This document shows, piece by piece, positions 16,091 to 24,163 of a stretch of 64,000 nucleotides of DNA (position 1 is the first letter of the stretch; every line of letters begins with the position of its first letter). Source of the DNA: Orrella daihaiensis (GTDB taxonomy: Bacteria > Pseudomonadota > Gammaproteobacteria > Burkholderiales > Burkholderiaceae_B); the NCBI RefSeq assembly GCF_022811525.1, contig NZ_CP063982.1:682001-746000 (forward strand). The letters run 5' to 3'. A program made the translations under genes and the position numbers. The notes under the pieces were generated by a model that was not told where the DNA came from, did not search any database, and saw nothing but the letters and a program-made list of their open reading frames with translations.

Positions 16091-17380
16091 CTATCCAGGC
16101 TGGTTGTCCCGTCTGGGCTTGCCATACCAGCTGAGCAATCGAATTCCCCAGACCATAAAGATTGCAGTCCAACCGATGCTTGCCGCAGACAATAGCCGTA
16201 ACGACCAGATGCTCATGGTCATGTCGGCACTGATGCGCAAAACGACGATGGCTTGCAACAGTAAAAACAAAGTCCACATCAAGCCATCAGCCTTCAGGGC
16301 TCGTCCACTGTGGCCACATGACACTCTGGTGATCATGGCCATGGTGAGCGACCCGACAAACCCCATGGTGGTCGCATGCAAGGCGCCAAGTGACCAGTCG
16401 GGTGTGCCTGTGGTCCAGGACCAGAAGTGACCAACCGAAACCAGCAAGAAACTTAGCCCCAGCCAGACAAAGCCGATGTGCAGCATCACCAGCAAGCGGT
16501 TTGAGACTGCCTTGATCAAGCCCCAGATAATCGCTAGCCAAATCACGATCAGCCCACTGACCAACAACCAAAAGTTGACCGACACGTCCACGACGGCTGA
16601 CTCGACGCCCCCGACTTGCATCCAGGTGGGGACCAAGTTTGCTGCCAAGGCAGTTACGAGCAGATATAGCACCCAGTGGGGGCGCCAGACTGTGACCATG
16701 GGCATGGCACTCGCGGTAAAGAAGGGGATCATGCGATGCGCAACAGACACAAACGTCACGGCAATAAACCCCCAAAACCCGGTTAGCAAAGCCGCTCTGG
16801 CCAGCCCATACTGATCGAGTGCGAATGCAACCATCAGCGCTGCCAGACTCACTGTCCCAACATGGCCTGCGGTCAACACCGCACGACCGTGGGTTTGATC
16901 CTTGGCGGTACTCTTGCGAACCAATCGACCAAAATCGCGGTAAGCCCAGGCAAGTCCGAACCACGCAATGGTGCCACCGGTGATCATGACACTCAGAGAA
17001 AACAAGCTGCCAGTGACCCACAGCAACCAACCAACCAATTGCAAGCCAACTGGCCAAACGATATCGTGCGCAGTTGGTTCTTTAACACCCAGCCAGCGGG
17101 GCCCGGCGGTGTTTAGAAACCCGATGAAGAACAGCGGCAGGAATCCAAACGTCATCATGGTGCCGTGTGCCAGCGTCGGTGATGCCGCCAGGGGCCAAGT
17201 AGCAATCCAACCCAGACGAGCTGCGAGGGTAATCGCCCACCAGATGCTAGTTGCCATCAACACCACCATGGCGGCGGCAAAGGCTAGTCGATGTGACGCG
17301 CGCAACAGATGAGACCAACGCCAGCGGTGGTCAGTTGTGACGCCATTTGTTGAGAGCGGCGTGGTGGGGATTGAACTCAT
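16091..17380 (-). CDS. nnrS: NnrS-family heme-copper membrane protein
   Basis: This 429-residue protein has about 12 TM helices. The Met at 17380 (MSSIPTTPLSTNG) was chosen; an upstream Met at 17440 is possible. Family marks include AHGTMMTFGFLPLFFIGFL (residues about 72-90), SVAHRMIPFFTAS and LHATTMGFVGSLTMAMITRV, with conserved His residues that may bind metal. NnrS proteins are made during denitrification and protect against nitric oxide or nitrosative stress. It reads away from narX, and in an ancestral arrangement the two probably shared one divergent promoter region, now split by the PIN/ImmA module. Confidence 0.9.
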   Translation of the reverse strand: MSSIPTTPLSTNGVTTDHRWRWSHLLRASHRLAFAAAMVVLMATSIWWAITLAARLGWIATWPLAASPTLAHGTMMTFGFLPLFFIGFLNTAGPRWLGVKEPTAHDIVWPVGLQLVGWLLWVTGSLFSLSVMITGGTIAWFGLAWAYRDFGRLVRKSTAKDQTHGRAVLTAGHVGTVSLAALMVAFALDQYGLARAALLTGFWGFIAVTFVSVAHRMIPFFTASAMPMVTVWRPHWVLYLLVTALAANLVPTWMQVGGVESAVVDVSVNFWLLVSGLIVIWLAIIWGLIKAVSNRLLVMLHIGFVWLGLSFLLVSVGHFWSWTTGTPDWSLGALHATTMGFVGSLTMAMITRVSCGHSGRALKADGLMWTLFLLLQAIVVLRISADMTMSIWSLRLLSAASIGWTAIFMVWGIRLLSWYGKPRRDNQPG

Positions 17381-17486
17381 GAACCTGAACCAGAGGGATA
17401 GACGCGTGAAGCAATAAAACCTGACTTTGCGCCAGATCAAAAGATTGCGGTATCCCTCGGTTGAGCACAGGCTAACCGCAAACGAA

Positions 17487-17527
17487 CGATGCTGTTGTTA
17501 TTCGGTATCGTTCTAAAGAACTATTGG
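17487..17527 (+). repeat. 41-bp direct repeat, copy 1 (upstream of nnrS)
   Basis: This copy is identical over 41 bp to 19539-19579, and after one mismatch four more bases agree. It begins CGATGCTGTTGTTATTCGG and contains GTTCTAAAGAAC, a near-palindrome. It lies 107 bp before the nnrS start. The two copies enclose the PIN and XRE-ImmA genes. Confidence 0.95.
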
Positions 17528-17642
17528 GGTCACTCGCGCTAAAGGTTTGATGTGTAGTTTGAATTTTTTGGTGGCAGCCCCTGAGGCCGATGGGCTTGCA
17601 GCGCACACAGGATGCCTGTATTGCTCGAATCAATCGCTACTG

Positions 17643-18167
17643 TCACCGGCTATCGACATCGGGATCGACATGTCGATTGGCCTCTAGTGCCGTCAGCACT
17701 CCTTCGGCTTTTTCCCAAGGTAAGCGCCTACCTGTGGATCGCATTTTTTGCAAGGCTGCGCGCGCAACGGTGATGGTGATTCGTTTTTCCCGAACCATCT
17801 GCTCGATTAACCAAATAGTTCCCTTCACAACAACCTGTTCGGCCTCGCCGGCCTGGCGTAAAGCTGCGTCCCCTGTGAGCAGTGGGCACTGTTTGTTCTG
17901 GGCCAAGGCCAGCGCGAACAGGTCATTGCGGCTTGGCCTGCGGTAACGTTGGCTCAGCGCCTGAGCTTGACTCAGAGCCTGCGCAGACAGACTCATGATT
18001 TGAAGACCTACTTCTAAGAGGTGAGCATGCCTTTGTTGCAGTTCTTCCACATACAAAATGTCGGGAACTGCAAATTGGTAACCCAAACTGAACATTGGTA
18101 CTACAAGATCACCTTCTTCTACGTCTATCAAAATATTGGCATCACTGATCAACAGCAGCAACTGCAC
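17643..18167 (-). CDS. PIN-domain protein, putative toxin of an XRE-ImmA module
   Basis: This 174-residue protein starts with GTG at 18167. PIN-fold acidic residues are visible: D9 in ISDANILID, the Asp in SRNDLFALALA (near residue 81) and the Asp in LLTGDAALR (near residue 98). PIN proteins are Mg-dependent RNases, often toxins. It overlaps the preceding XRE-ImmA gene by 26 bp, so the two are coupled. The C-terminal 60 residues are basic and helical, an extension beyond the minimal PIN domain, as in PIN proteins found next to ImmA/IrrE-type partners (the DUF4411 group as I recall it). Target RNA is unknown. Confidence 0.82.
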   Translation of the reverse strand: MQLLLLISDANILIDVEEGDLVVPMFSLGYQFAVPDILYVEELQQRHAHLLEVGLQIMSLSAQALSQAQALSQRYRRPSRNDLFALALAQNKQCPLLTGDAALRQAGEAEQVVVKGTIWLIEQMVREKRITITVARAALQKMRSTGRRLPWEKAEGVLTALEANRHVDPDVDSR

Positions 18168-19221
18168 ACCCCACGTTCACCTGCATTTCCCGAACACTAC
18201 GAAACTGAACGAGAGACATACCCATTAACTCGGCTGCTTTGGATTCACCGATGTACTGCTCGGCAAGCGCGTGAAATACCATTTGTTCAAAAACGTGTGC
18301 TTTCTCGCTCGGATAGTCGGCCCCAGGCTCTTTGATGTCCCAACCATTGGCACGAAACAATTTGACTTGCTCTTCCCGGTACGCCGGGGAGATGATGTCA
18401 AGCTCCAATGCCCGCCACAAAATGCTCATCATCGACAGACCAAACTCTTCTTTGAGTAGAGCCAGCTCTTTGACCTCTAGCGCATTTCGGTGTTCGCCCA
18501 TTTCGCGCAGGAGCGAATCGCGCGGTAATAAAAATGAACCTGCGAAGCGATTGCAGGCTTTCTCTTCATCCAGTCCAGTCGCAAGCCGACCTTGAAGGAT
18601 CAAATGGCCGAGTTCATGCGCCAATGTAAAACGCTGACGGTCACCCGGCCAGTTGCGGCTAACAACGGCAATTGGCATGCCGTTGACTTGAGCCGCGAGT
18701 CCATCGAATTTCTTGTCGGCATCGGTATCGATCATGAAAACACGGATGCCGTTGGTTTCCAAAACATCGATCAAATCCGCAATAGGATTCAAACCGAGTT
18801 GCCACGCCTGACGTACAGTGACCGCCACATCTTCGATCGAGTCGAGGTGTTTGATTTTCTGGGGCAGTCTATCGATGCCACCGAAAGCTTTGATGGGCGA
18901 TTGGGGGAAGAGGTTTTCTAGTTCAAGTCGCCGCTCTATCTGATCAATCACCTCATGGGTAATCGCTTGCAATCGCTTCTTTGGCAGTGAGCTGTGCTTG
19001 CGATACTCGATGGCTTCTAGTGTCAGAAACTCAGGCCGAAAGAAATACTCGGCGCGAACCTTCAACGCCTGTGATAGGCGTATCAGGATACCGGACGAAG
19101 GCATGGCAATGCCGTCTTCGTACTTTTTGATGGCGGCATGTGAAACGCCCACCAAGGCACCCAAATCCCGTAGCGACAAGCCCGCGGACTTACGTGCCCG
19201 ATGCAAACGAGTGCCAAACAT
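18142..19221 (-). CDS. XRE-type regulator fused to ImmA/IrrE metallopeptidase
   Basis: This 359-residue protein has an N-terminal Cro/C1 HTH (residues 5-60; LRDLGALVGVSHAAIKKYE). A zinc-peptidase domain of the ImmA/IrrE (COG2856) class follows, with HELGHL near residue 204 and a Glu downstream in DEEKACNRFAGSFLLP. The C-terminal 100 residues are helical. Such proteins act as repressors that cleave themselves or a partner on stress. It is first in a two-gene operon with the PIN protein, 26 bp overlap. A 11-bp-arm inverted repeat about 100 bp upstream is a likely self-operator. Antitoxin-type control of the PIN protein is an inference. Confidence 0.9.
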   Translation of the reverse strand: MFGTRLHRARKSAGLSLRDLGALVGVSHAAIKKYEDGIAMPSSGILIRLSQALKVRAEYFFRPEFLTLEAIEYRKHSSLPKKRLQAITHEVIDQIERRLELENLFPQSPIKAFGGIDRLPQKIKHLDSIEDVAVTVRQAWQLGLNPIADLIDVLETNGIRVFMIDTDADKKFDGLAAQVNGMPIAVVSRNWPGDRQRFTLAHELGHLILQGRLATGLDEEKACNRFAGSFLLPRDSLLREMGEHRNALEVKELALLKEEFGLSMMSILWRALELDIISPAYREEQVKLFRANGWDIKEPGADYPSEKAHVFEQMVFHALAEQYIGESKAAELMGMSLVQFRSVREMQVNVGCAVAAVDQ

Positions 19222-19321
19222 GACGAGAGATCTCCTGGATGCAATTAGCTAGGATCGTGTGGATGAGACAGCTTGTTTTTGTGGCAGCTTTTTCATGCTT
19301 CGTATAGAGCAGCTTTTTTGA

Positions 19322-19364
19322 TTTGTTTACAAAAATACTAATTTTTTATTTAATTGTAAACCAA
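19322..19364. promoter_or_regulatory. inverted-repeat operator before the XRE-ImmA gene
   Basis: TTTGTTTACAA (19322-19332) and TTGTAAACCAA (19354-19364) are 11-bp arms with one mismatch, 8 bp of them perfect (GTTTACAA/TTGTAAAC), separated by 21 very AT-rich bases. The site lies about 100 bp before the XRE-ImmA start, where an autoregulated promoter is expected. Two half-site pairs two helical turns apart suit a dimeric HTH protein. Confidence 0.6.
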
Positions 19365-19538
19365 TTTTTCTCTGGCTTATCGTAGTTGTGAGGCTCATTT
19401 CAGCCATCGCAGTGATTAAGACCTTCTGCTGCTTTTCCATGCCTAACTGTAAGGATCGATCGGATTGAAGCGGCGTCACGTGCGCTCGATGATGCTTGTG
19501 ACTTCTTAGATCCTCTCAAGACATGCCTTGCAGGGCAG

Positions 19539-19579
19539 CGATGCTGTTGTTATTCGGTATCGTTCTAAAGAACTATTGG
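19539..19579 (+). repeat. 41-bp direct repeat, copy 2 (upstream of narX)
   Basis: This is the second perfect copy, in the same orientation as 17487-17527. It ends 76 bp before the narX start at 19656. The rest of the 19222-19655 gap holds the XRE operator and AT-rich promoter DNA; no gene was seen there. Confidence 0.95.
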
Positions 19580-19655
19580 TGTCATTTGTCCCGTAAAAAC
19601 CTTGGGAGATCACGCCGTTGCTGTTTATGATGTAGGTCAATTGTTTGGTTACAGC

Positions 19656-21515
19656 ATGCGTTGGCTTAATTCTCTTTCCGCTCGACTACTTGCGCTTGGC
19701 GCTGCTTTATTGCTGTTGGCCTTGATGTCCATCGGAGTGACCCTATGGATCACGCATCAACTAGACGGTGGTGCGGCGGCGGTCAACGAAGCAGGGCGTC
19801 TACGCATGCAGGCCTGGCGCTTGACGAGTTTGTGGCAAGCGCAAACACCGCCGGCTGAGATTGAGCGGCGTATCGAGCAGTTTGACCGCAGCATGACGTT
19901 GCTGCGAGATGGTGATCGTACCCGGCCACTGTTTGTGCCGTGGGATGAGGCGCTTCAGAAGCAGTTTGGCGAGTTGACCGTTGCCTGGCACGAGCTTGAC
20001 CGGGTTTGGCGTGCTGACTCGCAAGCGAACTTGTCCGAGGTCACTGCGCTGGTTGAATCATTTGTAACCGAGATCGACGGCTTAGTCACCACCATTGAAA
20101 CAAAGCTCGCGCACTACACGGCACTCTTAAACCTATTTCAATTTTTCATGATGGCGTTGGCCGTGGCCGCTGCCCTTATAACCATGTATGTTGGTTATCT
20201 GTTCGTGATTCAGCCTTTGCGCAGGCTCACGCTTGCAATGCAGCGGGTTGATGAGGGGGACTTCTCTGCTCGGGTAGATGTCGGTGGGCCGCGCGAATTT
20301 GAAGAGCTCGCCAACGGGTTTAATCACATGACTCAGACCTTGCAACAACTCTACGGTCATCTGGAGCGCAAGGTTCAAGACAAAACCCGTGACCTTGAGG
20401 GCAAGCAGGTTCGCCTGCAGGCGCTTTACGACATGGCCACTTTCTTGGTGGAACCAAATACCGTGGAAGAACTCGCGCGTGGTTTCGCACAAAAGGTTCG
20501 TCAATTAAGCGGGGCGGCAGCGGCTGCGGTGCGCTGGAGCGACGAAGCCAATGCGCGCTACATGATGCTGGCAAGCGACGCGTTGCCAGAGGAGTTGATC
20601 AATGAAGAGCGATGTCTGGAGCCCGGTGTCTGCGCCTGTGGCCAGCCCCAAGAAACTGCCCGCTCGCGTGTGATCCCTATCATTGCAGAGGATGACAGGC
20701 TTTTGGGCAATTGCGCCAAAGCTGGCTACAAGTCGCTTATTAGCGTGCCGATTCGTCTAAACCGGCAGGTGATGGGTGAGGTGGATTTGTTTTTCCATGA
20801 AGCGCCCGAATTCTCTGACGAAGACCAGGCTTTGTACGACGCTTTGGCAGGGCACTTGGCCAGTGCAGTCGAAAGCCTGCGCGCCAGTGCATTGCTCAGG
20901 GAAGCAGCAGTGAGCGAAGAGCGCGCGATGTTAGCGCGTGAGTTACACGACTCTATTGCGCAGTCACTTGCCTTCCTAAAGATTCAAGTCAGCCTGTTGC
21001 GTCAGGCCATGGGTAACTGTGAGTCAGCGCAGGTGATGCAGATCATTGAAGAAATCGACACCGGGGTCAAAGAAAGCACCAACGACGTGCGTGAGCTTCT
21101 GGTGCATTTCCGCACCCGCACCAACAGTGAAGATATCGAGCAGGCCGTAGAGATCACATTAAGCAAATTCGAGCACCAAAGTGGTATTCATACTCGACTA
21201 AATGTCACTGGCCATGGCGTGCCGCTGCATTCAGACACGCAACTGCAGCTTCTGCACGTAATTCAGGAAGCACTATCGAACGTGCGCAAGCACGCCAAAG
21301 CAACGGAGGTCACCGTTGACATCAAGAAAGGTACGCCCTGGCGATTTGCTGTGCGCGATAATGGGGTTGGCTTTACCCAACGCGAAGCCCAGAACACCGA
21401 TACCCATGTGGGTCTGCAAATCATGCGTGAACGCGCTGAACGCATTGGCGCAAAAATCGATATTCAGTCTGAACCAAACGTGGGCAGTACGGTGCTAATA
21501 GAGCTTGAGCAATGA
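19656..21515 (+). CDS. narX: nitrate/nitrite sensor histidine kinase
   Basis: This 619-residue inner-membrane kinase senses nitrate and phosphorylates NarL. The Met at 19656 was chosen because it directly precedes TM1 (residues about 8-33); the frame extends to 19602. The periplasmic P-box NEAGRLRMQAWRL (44-56) is the nitrate-binding signature. TM2 is at 161-186, HAMP at about 187-240. A central GAF-like module carries Cys320, 326, 328 and 353. The HisKA_3 dimerisation part has catalytic His431 in ARELHDSIAQS. The ATPase domain has EALSNVRKHAKA and DNGVGF. It overlaps narL by 4 bp. The gene opens the nitrate-respiration island. Confidence 0.94.
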   Translation: MRWLNSLSARLLALGAALLLLALMSIGVTLWITHQLDGGAAAVNEAGRLRMQAWRLTSLWQAQTPPAEIERRIEQFDRSMTLLRDGDRTRPLFVPWDEALQKQFGELTVAWHELDRVWRADSQANLSEVTALVESFVTEIDGLVTTIETKLAHYTALLNLFQFFMMALAVAAALITMYVGYLFVIQPLRRLTLAMQRVDEGDFSARVDVGGPREFEELANGFNHMTQTLQQLYGHLERKVQDKTRDLEGKQVRLQALYDMATFLVEPNTVEELARGFAQKVRQLSGAAAAAVRWSDEANARYMMLASDALPEELINEERCLEPGVCACGQPQETARSRVIPIIAEDDRLLGNCAKAGYKSLISVPIRLNRQVMGEVDLFFHEAPEFSDEDQALYDALAGHLASAVESLRASALLREAAVSEERAMLARELHDSIAQSLAFLKIQVSLLRQAMGNCESAQVMQIIEEIDTGVKESTNDVRELLVHFRTRTNSEDIEQAVEITLSKFEHQSGIHTRLNVTGHGVPLHSDTQLQLLHVIQEALSNVRKHAKATEVTVDIKKGTPWRFAVRDNGVGFTQREAQNTDTHVGLQIMRERAERIGAKIDIQSEPNVGSTVLIELEQ

Positions 21516-22258
21516 GAGACACGACCACCATGGATACAGAGATCGCTTATCCGATTCGCCTTTTGATTGTAGATGACCATGCCTTGTTTCGGCGTGGCCT
21601 GATCGCATTGCTGTCACAAGACCGACGGTTTTCTATTGTGGGTGAGGCCGAGAATGCCGAGGCTGCGCTTGACGCCGCAGACAAACTGCAGCCCGATGCC
21701 ATCTTGTTGGATAACCATATGCCAGGGTTAACGGGCATTGCTGCCATTGGCAGCCTTAAAAAAATCGCACCCAAGTGCCAGGTGCTGATGTTAACTGTCA
21801 GTGAAAGTCCTGATGACCTAGCTGCGGCCATCAGGGCCGGTGCTGCAGGTTACTTGCTTAAGACCATTAACACCGAGGATTTGGCCGATTCGGTAGAAAA
21901 AATTGTTTCAGGCGACACCATCATCAGTCCCGAGATGATGACCAAGCTCGTGGGGCTGTTGCGCAATATGCCACAAGATGATGGGCTACAAGCACCAGCC
22001 CCCGACACAGTTCAACTGGCAACTGATGTGCAGCCTGCTGAAATGGTGGTTCAGGCTAACGACCCGATCCATGATTTGTCACCACGCGAAACCGAAATCC
22101 TGCGCTTGATCGCATGTGGCAATAGCAACAAGCACATCGCGCGCGAGCTCGATATTGCCGAGACCACGGTCAAGATTCACGTGCAGCATATTCTGCGTAA
22201 GCTCAACATCAGCAACCGCGTGCATGCGGCGGTCTATGCCACCACGCGAGGGCTATAG
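21512..22258 (+). CDS. narL: nitrate/nitrite response regulator
   Basis: This 248-residue regulator has a receiver domain (residues about 14-135) with DD at 21-22, phospho-acceptor D67 in LLDNHMPG and the conserved Lys in LLKT. A linker follows, then a LuxR-type HTH (LSPRETEILRLIACGNSNKH; recognition helix in AETTVKIHVQHILRKL). The gene starts with ATGA over the narX stop; a second Met at 21530 is possible. NarL-P binds TACYYMT-type heptamers near nar promoters. It would act on narK/narG and perhaps nnrS here. Confidence 0.94.
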   Translation: MRDTTTMDTEIAYPIRLLIVDDHALFRRGLIALLSQDRRFSIVGEAENAEAALDAADKLQPDAILLDNHMPGLTGIAAIGSLKKIAPKCQVLMLTVSESPDDLAAAIRAGAAGYLLKTINTEDLADSVEKIVSGDTIISPEMMTKLVGLLRNMPQDDGLQAPAPDTVQLATDVQPAEMVVQANDPIHDLSPRETEILRLIACGNSNKHIARELDIAETTVKIHVQHILRKLNISNRVHAAVYATTRGL

Positions 22259-22319
22259 TTTTTAATTCGTTGGTCCCGGGCTATAGTCCCCGTGCAACCC
22301 ACCCAAAATAAAACCCCAG

Positions 22320-22345
22320 TCAGCGAGAGTTGGCTGAAATTTTTT
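22320..22345 (+). terminator. weak rho-independent terminator after narL
   Basis: TCAGC (22320-22324) pairs with GCTGA (22333-22337) around an 8-base loop, followed by AATTTTTT. The stem is short. It lies 60 bp after narL and just before the convergent higA stop. Confidence 0.4.
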
Positions 22346-22361
22346 AGATTTCACCCCTTGA

Positions 22362-22682
22362 TTAGGCCAACTGTAGACGCACTGCCTTTACGCCCGAGAG
22401 GGTTTTCGAGGATTTCGCGGCCTGCCTTGCTTGCCAGAGGTCGTAGGCTGTCTGTTGGTCTAGCCAGACTTCAGCGGCGCCACCGTTATCTCGACCAAGC
22501 CAGCGTTCTATACGCAAGGCCATCCCAGGGCTAATGGCTGCACGACCGTTCAGTACCTTGGACAAGGTAGTGCGGTCAACATCCAACTGGGTTGCGGCTT
22601 TACTCACCGTAAGTCCGAGGGCAGGAAGAATGTCATCCCGCAATGTTAGTCCGGGGTGAGGGGGGTTAAACATGGTATTCAT
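22362..22682 (-). CDS. higA: HigA-type antitoxin
   Basis: This 106-residue protein is a HigA/VapI-family HTH antitoxin. Near the N-terminus it has the family signature NPPHPGLTLRDDILPALGL, then an XRE HTH (LTVSKAATQLDVDRTTLSKV) and LNGRAAISPGMALRIERWLG. The Met at 22682 is preferred; 22673 or 22688 also fit. It follows higB by about 8 bp, the toxin-first order of higBA. HigA neutralises HigB and represses the operon. It looks intact. Confidence 0.9.
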   Translation of the reverse strand: MNTMFNPPHPGLTLRDDILPALGLTVSKAATQLDVDRTTLSKVLNGRAAISPGMALRIERWLGRDNGGAAEVWLDQQTAYDLWQARQAAKSSKTLSGVKAVRLQLA

Positions 22683-22689
22683 CCGCATC

Positions 22690-22968
22690 TCAATGATAGT
22701 CCTGATAATCGACAAGCACGGCATCACCGTTATCAAATGTGAAGGTCAGACGCCAATTGCCATTGACACTGACCGACCAATGTCCAGCTAGCGAGCCTTT
22801 TAATAAATGCCAATCCCATCCTGGACGATTCATGTCTTCGGCTTTCCTGGCAGCATTTAGAGCAGATAATTGACGAGCTAGCCTGGGAGCATGCACTGCT
22901 TGTATACCTGCTTTAGATCCGGTTTTAAAGAACCGTTCGATGCCTTTGTGCTTGAAACTTTTAATCAT
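22690..22968 (-). CDS. higB: HigB-type mRNA interferase toxin
   Basis: This 92-residue RelE-superfamily toxin cleaves mRNA at the ribosome. Family marks are MIKSFKHKGIERFF at the start, RLARQLSALNAARKAEDMNRP in the middle, LKGSLAGHWSVSVNGNWRLTF and a C-terminal VDYQDYH with the catalytic-type His and Tyr. It is the first gene of higBA; length and motifs are complete, so it should be active. Confidence 0.92.
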   Translation of the reverse strand: MIKSFKHKGIERFFKTGSKAGIQAVHAPRLARQLSALNAARKAEDMNRPGWDWHLLKGSLAGHWSVSVNGNWRLTFTFDNGDAVLVDYQDYH

Positions 22969-22983
22969 GGCTAATTGTAGCCT

Positions 22984-22993
22984 GTAGCGCTAC
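22984..22993. promoter_or_regulatory. palindromic operator candidate of higBA
   Basis: GTAGCGCTAC is a perfect 10-bp palindrome, 15 bp before the higB start, with a further half site GTAGCC at 22976-22981. HigA-type repressors bind such palindromes at their own promoter. Confidence 0.5.
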
Positions 22994-23168
22994 GCGCATC
23001 AAGTTTTGTTCTTTTTTGTTCTTTTTGTTTTTTGTCGTTTCGTGCAACATTTCTCGAGGTGAAACGGTGGTCAATTCGCCTCACTTTTGATCCTTAAAGG
23101 CTGGAATCATGGCGAATGGCGTAGCCATGGGCAGGTCGCAGGGAACGCCGTAAGGCGGGTAATGTGCA

Positions 23169-23294
23169 GCTGCGTATGAACAGCCCTGCGGTGTGCCACT
23201 GTCTGCGCTTCTGGCTAATGTGCTGTTCAATGAAGTGGATCAGGACCTACAAAATTATGGGCATCGATTCGCACGCTATGCCGATGATTGTTAA
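23169..23294 (+). pseudogene. relic of a group II intron reverse transcriptase (LtrA type)
   Basis: Within a 338-bp stretch lacking intact genes, one frame reads GVPLSALLANVLFNEVDQDL, then GHRFARYADDC and a stop at 23292. This is the core of a group II intron-encoded reverse transcriptase: motif 4 (PLSPLLANV-like) and motif 5 with the catalytic YADD. About 40 residues remain of the usual 400-500; the 5' part and everything after YADD are gone. No clear intron ribozyme domain V was seen at the edges. The rest of 22994-23306 is unassigned. The relic lies between higBA and the hemerythrin gene and shows past mobile-element activity. Confidence 0.72.
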
Positions 23295-23306
23295 TCCCGT
23301 TAGTCC

Positions 23307-23870
23307 TTAGCCCGATTGCCGGCGGGCCTTCATCTGCTGGCCAAGCGACTCAAGCGCGCTCGCCTCGAGCATGCGAGCAGCCAAAGGTAACAATTGCTCG
23401 TCCTCTAGAGCGGTGTGTGCTTCATAGGCTTTTGTAAAGCTCTCAATGAGCGGTCGCATTGCCGCCAAATCAGGCAACTGATGTGAACGCACCTTCAATA
23501 GATATGTCCTGACTGTTTGCCACGCAGTCCCCAAGCTGGCGTGTTCCTGTCGCAGGCGACTTATAAGGGCTTGAACGTCATTTTTTTCAGCGGCCCCTAG
23601 TGTGCTCGTTTGCAGCGCTTTCACTAGTCTGGGAAACAAATCCTCTTCCTCGTCAGCATGGTGGTGTACTGCCGCCTCATCAAAATATCGCATCACACGG
23701 TGTGCGGCAGCTGCCGCTTCATCATCGGCACCTTTGTCCTGCAAGTGCGGCATAAGCGCCTTAAGCGTGGCGCACTGCTTGCGCACACGCCCGTGGCAGG
23801 CAGACAACATACCCACCGGATCATCGGTGCTCGCAGTGATTGCGTCAAATCCCACAAATGAGGTGGCCAT
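23307..23870 (-). CDS. hemerythrin-domain protein
   Basis: This 187-residue helical protein starts at 23870 (MATSFVGFDAITASTDDP). A His/Glu-rich di-iron-type pattern is present: SACHGRVRKQC, then VMRYFDEAAVHHHADEEEDLFPRL, then LRQEHASLG and AYEAHTALEDEQLLP. These give the H-HxxxE-HxxxH-HxxxxE spacing of bacterial hemerythrin domains. Such proteins bind O2 or NO or repair iron-sulfur centres. Its place between narXL and narK suggests a nitrosative-stress role, an inference. The upstream region is shared with the divergent stress-protein gene. Confidence 0.86.
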   Translation of the reverse strand: MATSFVGFDAITASTDDPVGMLSACHGRVRKQCATLKALMPHLQDKGADDEAAAAAHRVMRYFDEAAVHHHADEEEDLFPRLVKALQTSTLGAAEKNDVQALISRLRQEHASLGTAWQTVRTYLLKVRSHQLPDLAAMRPLIESFTKAYEAHTALEDEQLLPLAARMLEASALESLGQQMKARRQSG

Positions 23871-24163
23871 GTAGAAAGAGTCCTCGCCTGATGGCTGGTT
23901 TGTTTGGCGATAGTGCCATTGTGGCAATTGCGGCTAGCTGTGCCAATGATCCTTTGGAACTAGGTGAATCAGTAGGGTAGCCATTGGATCAGTCACCAGG
24001 TAGTAGTTCCATTTCCTGCACCACGTCGTGCCAAGGAAGGATGGGCAGGGTTAGCAAATACCCGCAAAGTTCATGTGTGAATTTTTGAGATGGATCCATG
24101 TCGGCTTTGCGGTGTTTGCTAGCCGACACAACCGCGCGCTGCGCAATCAATAAGAGGCACACC

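Noticed and set aside
19627..19640. ATGAT-GTAG-GTCAA, a near match to the FNR site before narX
   Set aside because: It has 8 of 10 matches, but a transcript start set by it would fall after the chosen narX start, so it is not well placed.
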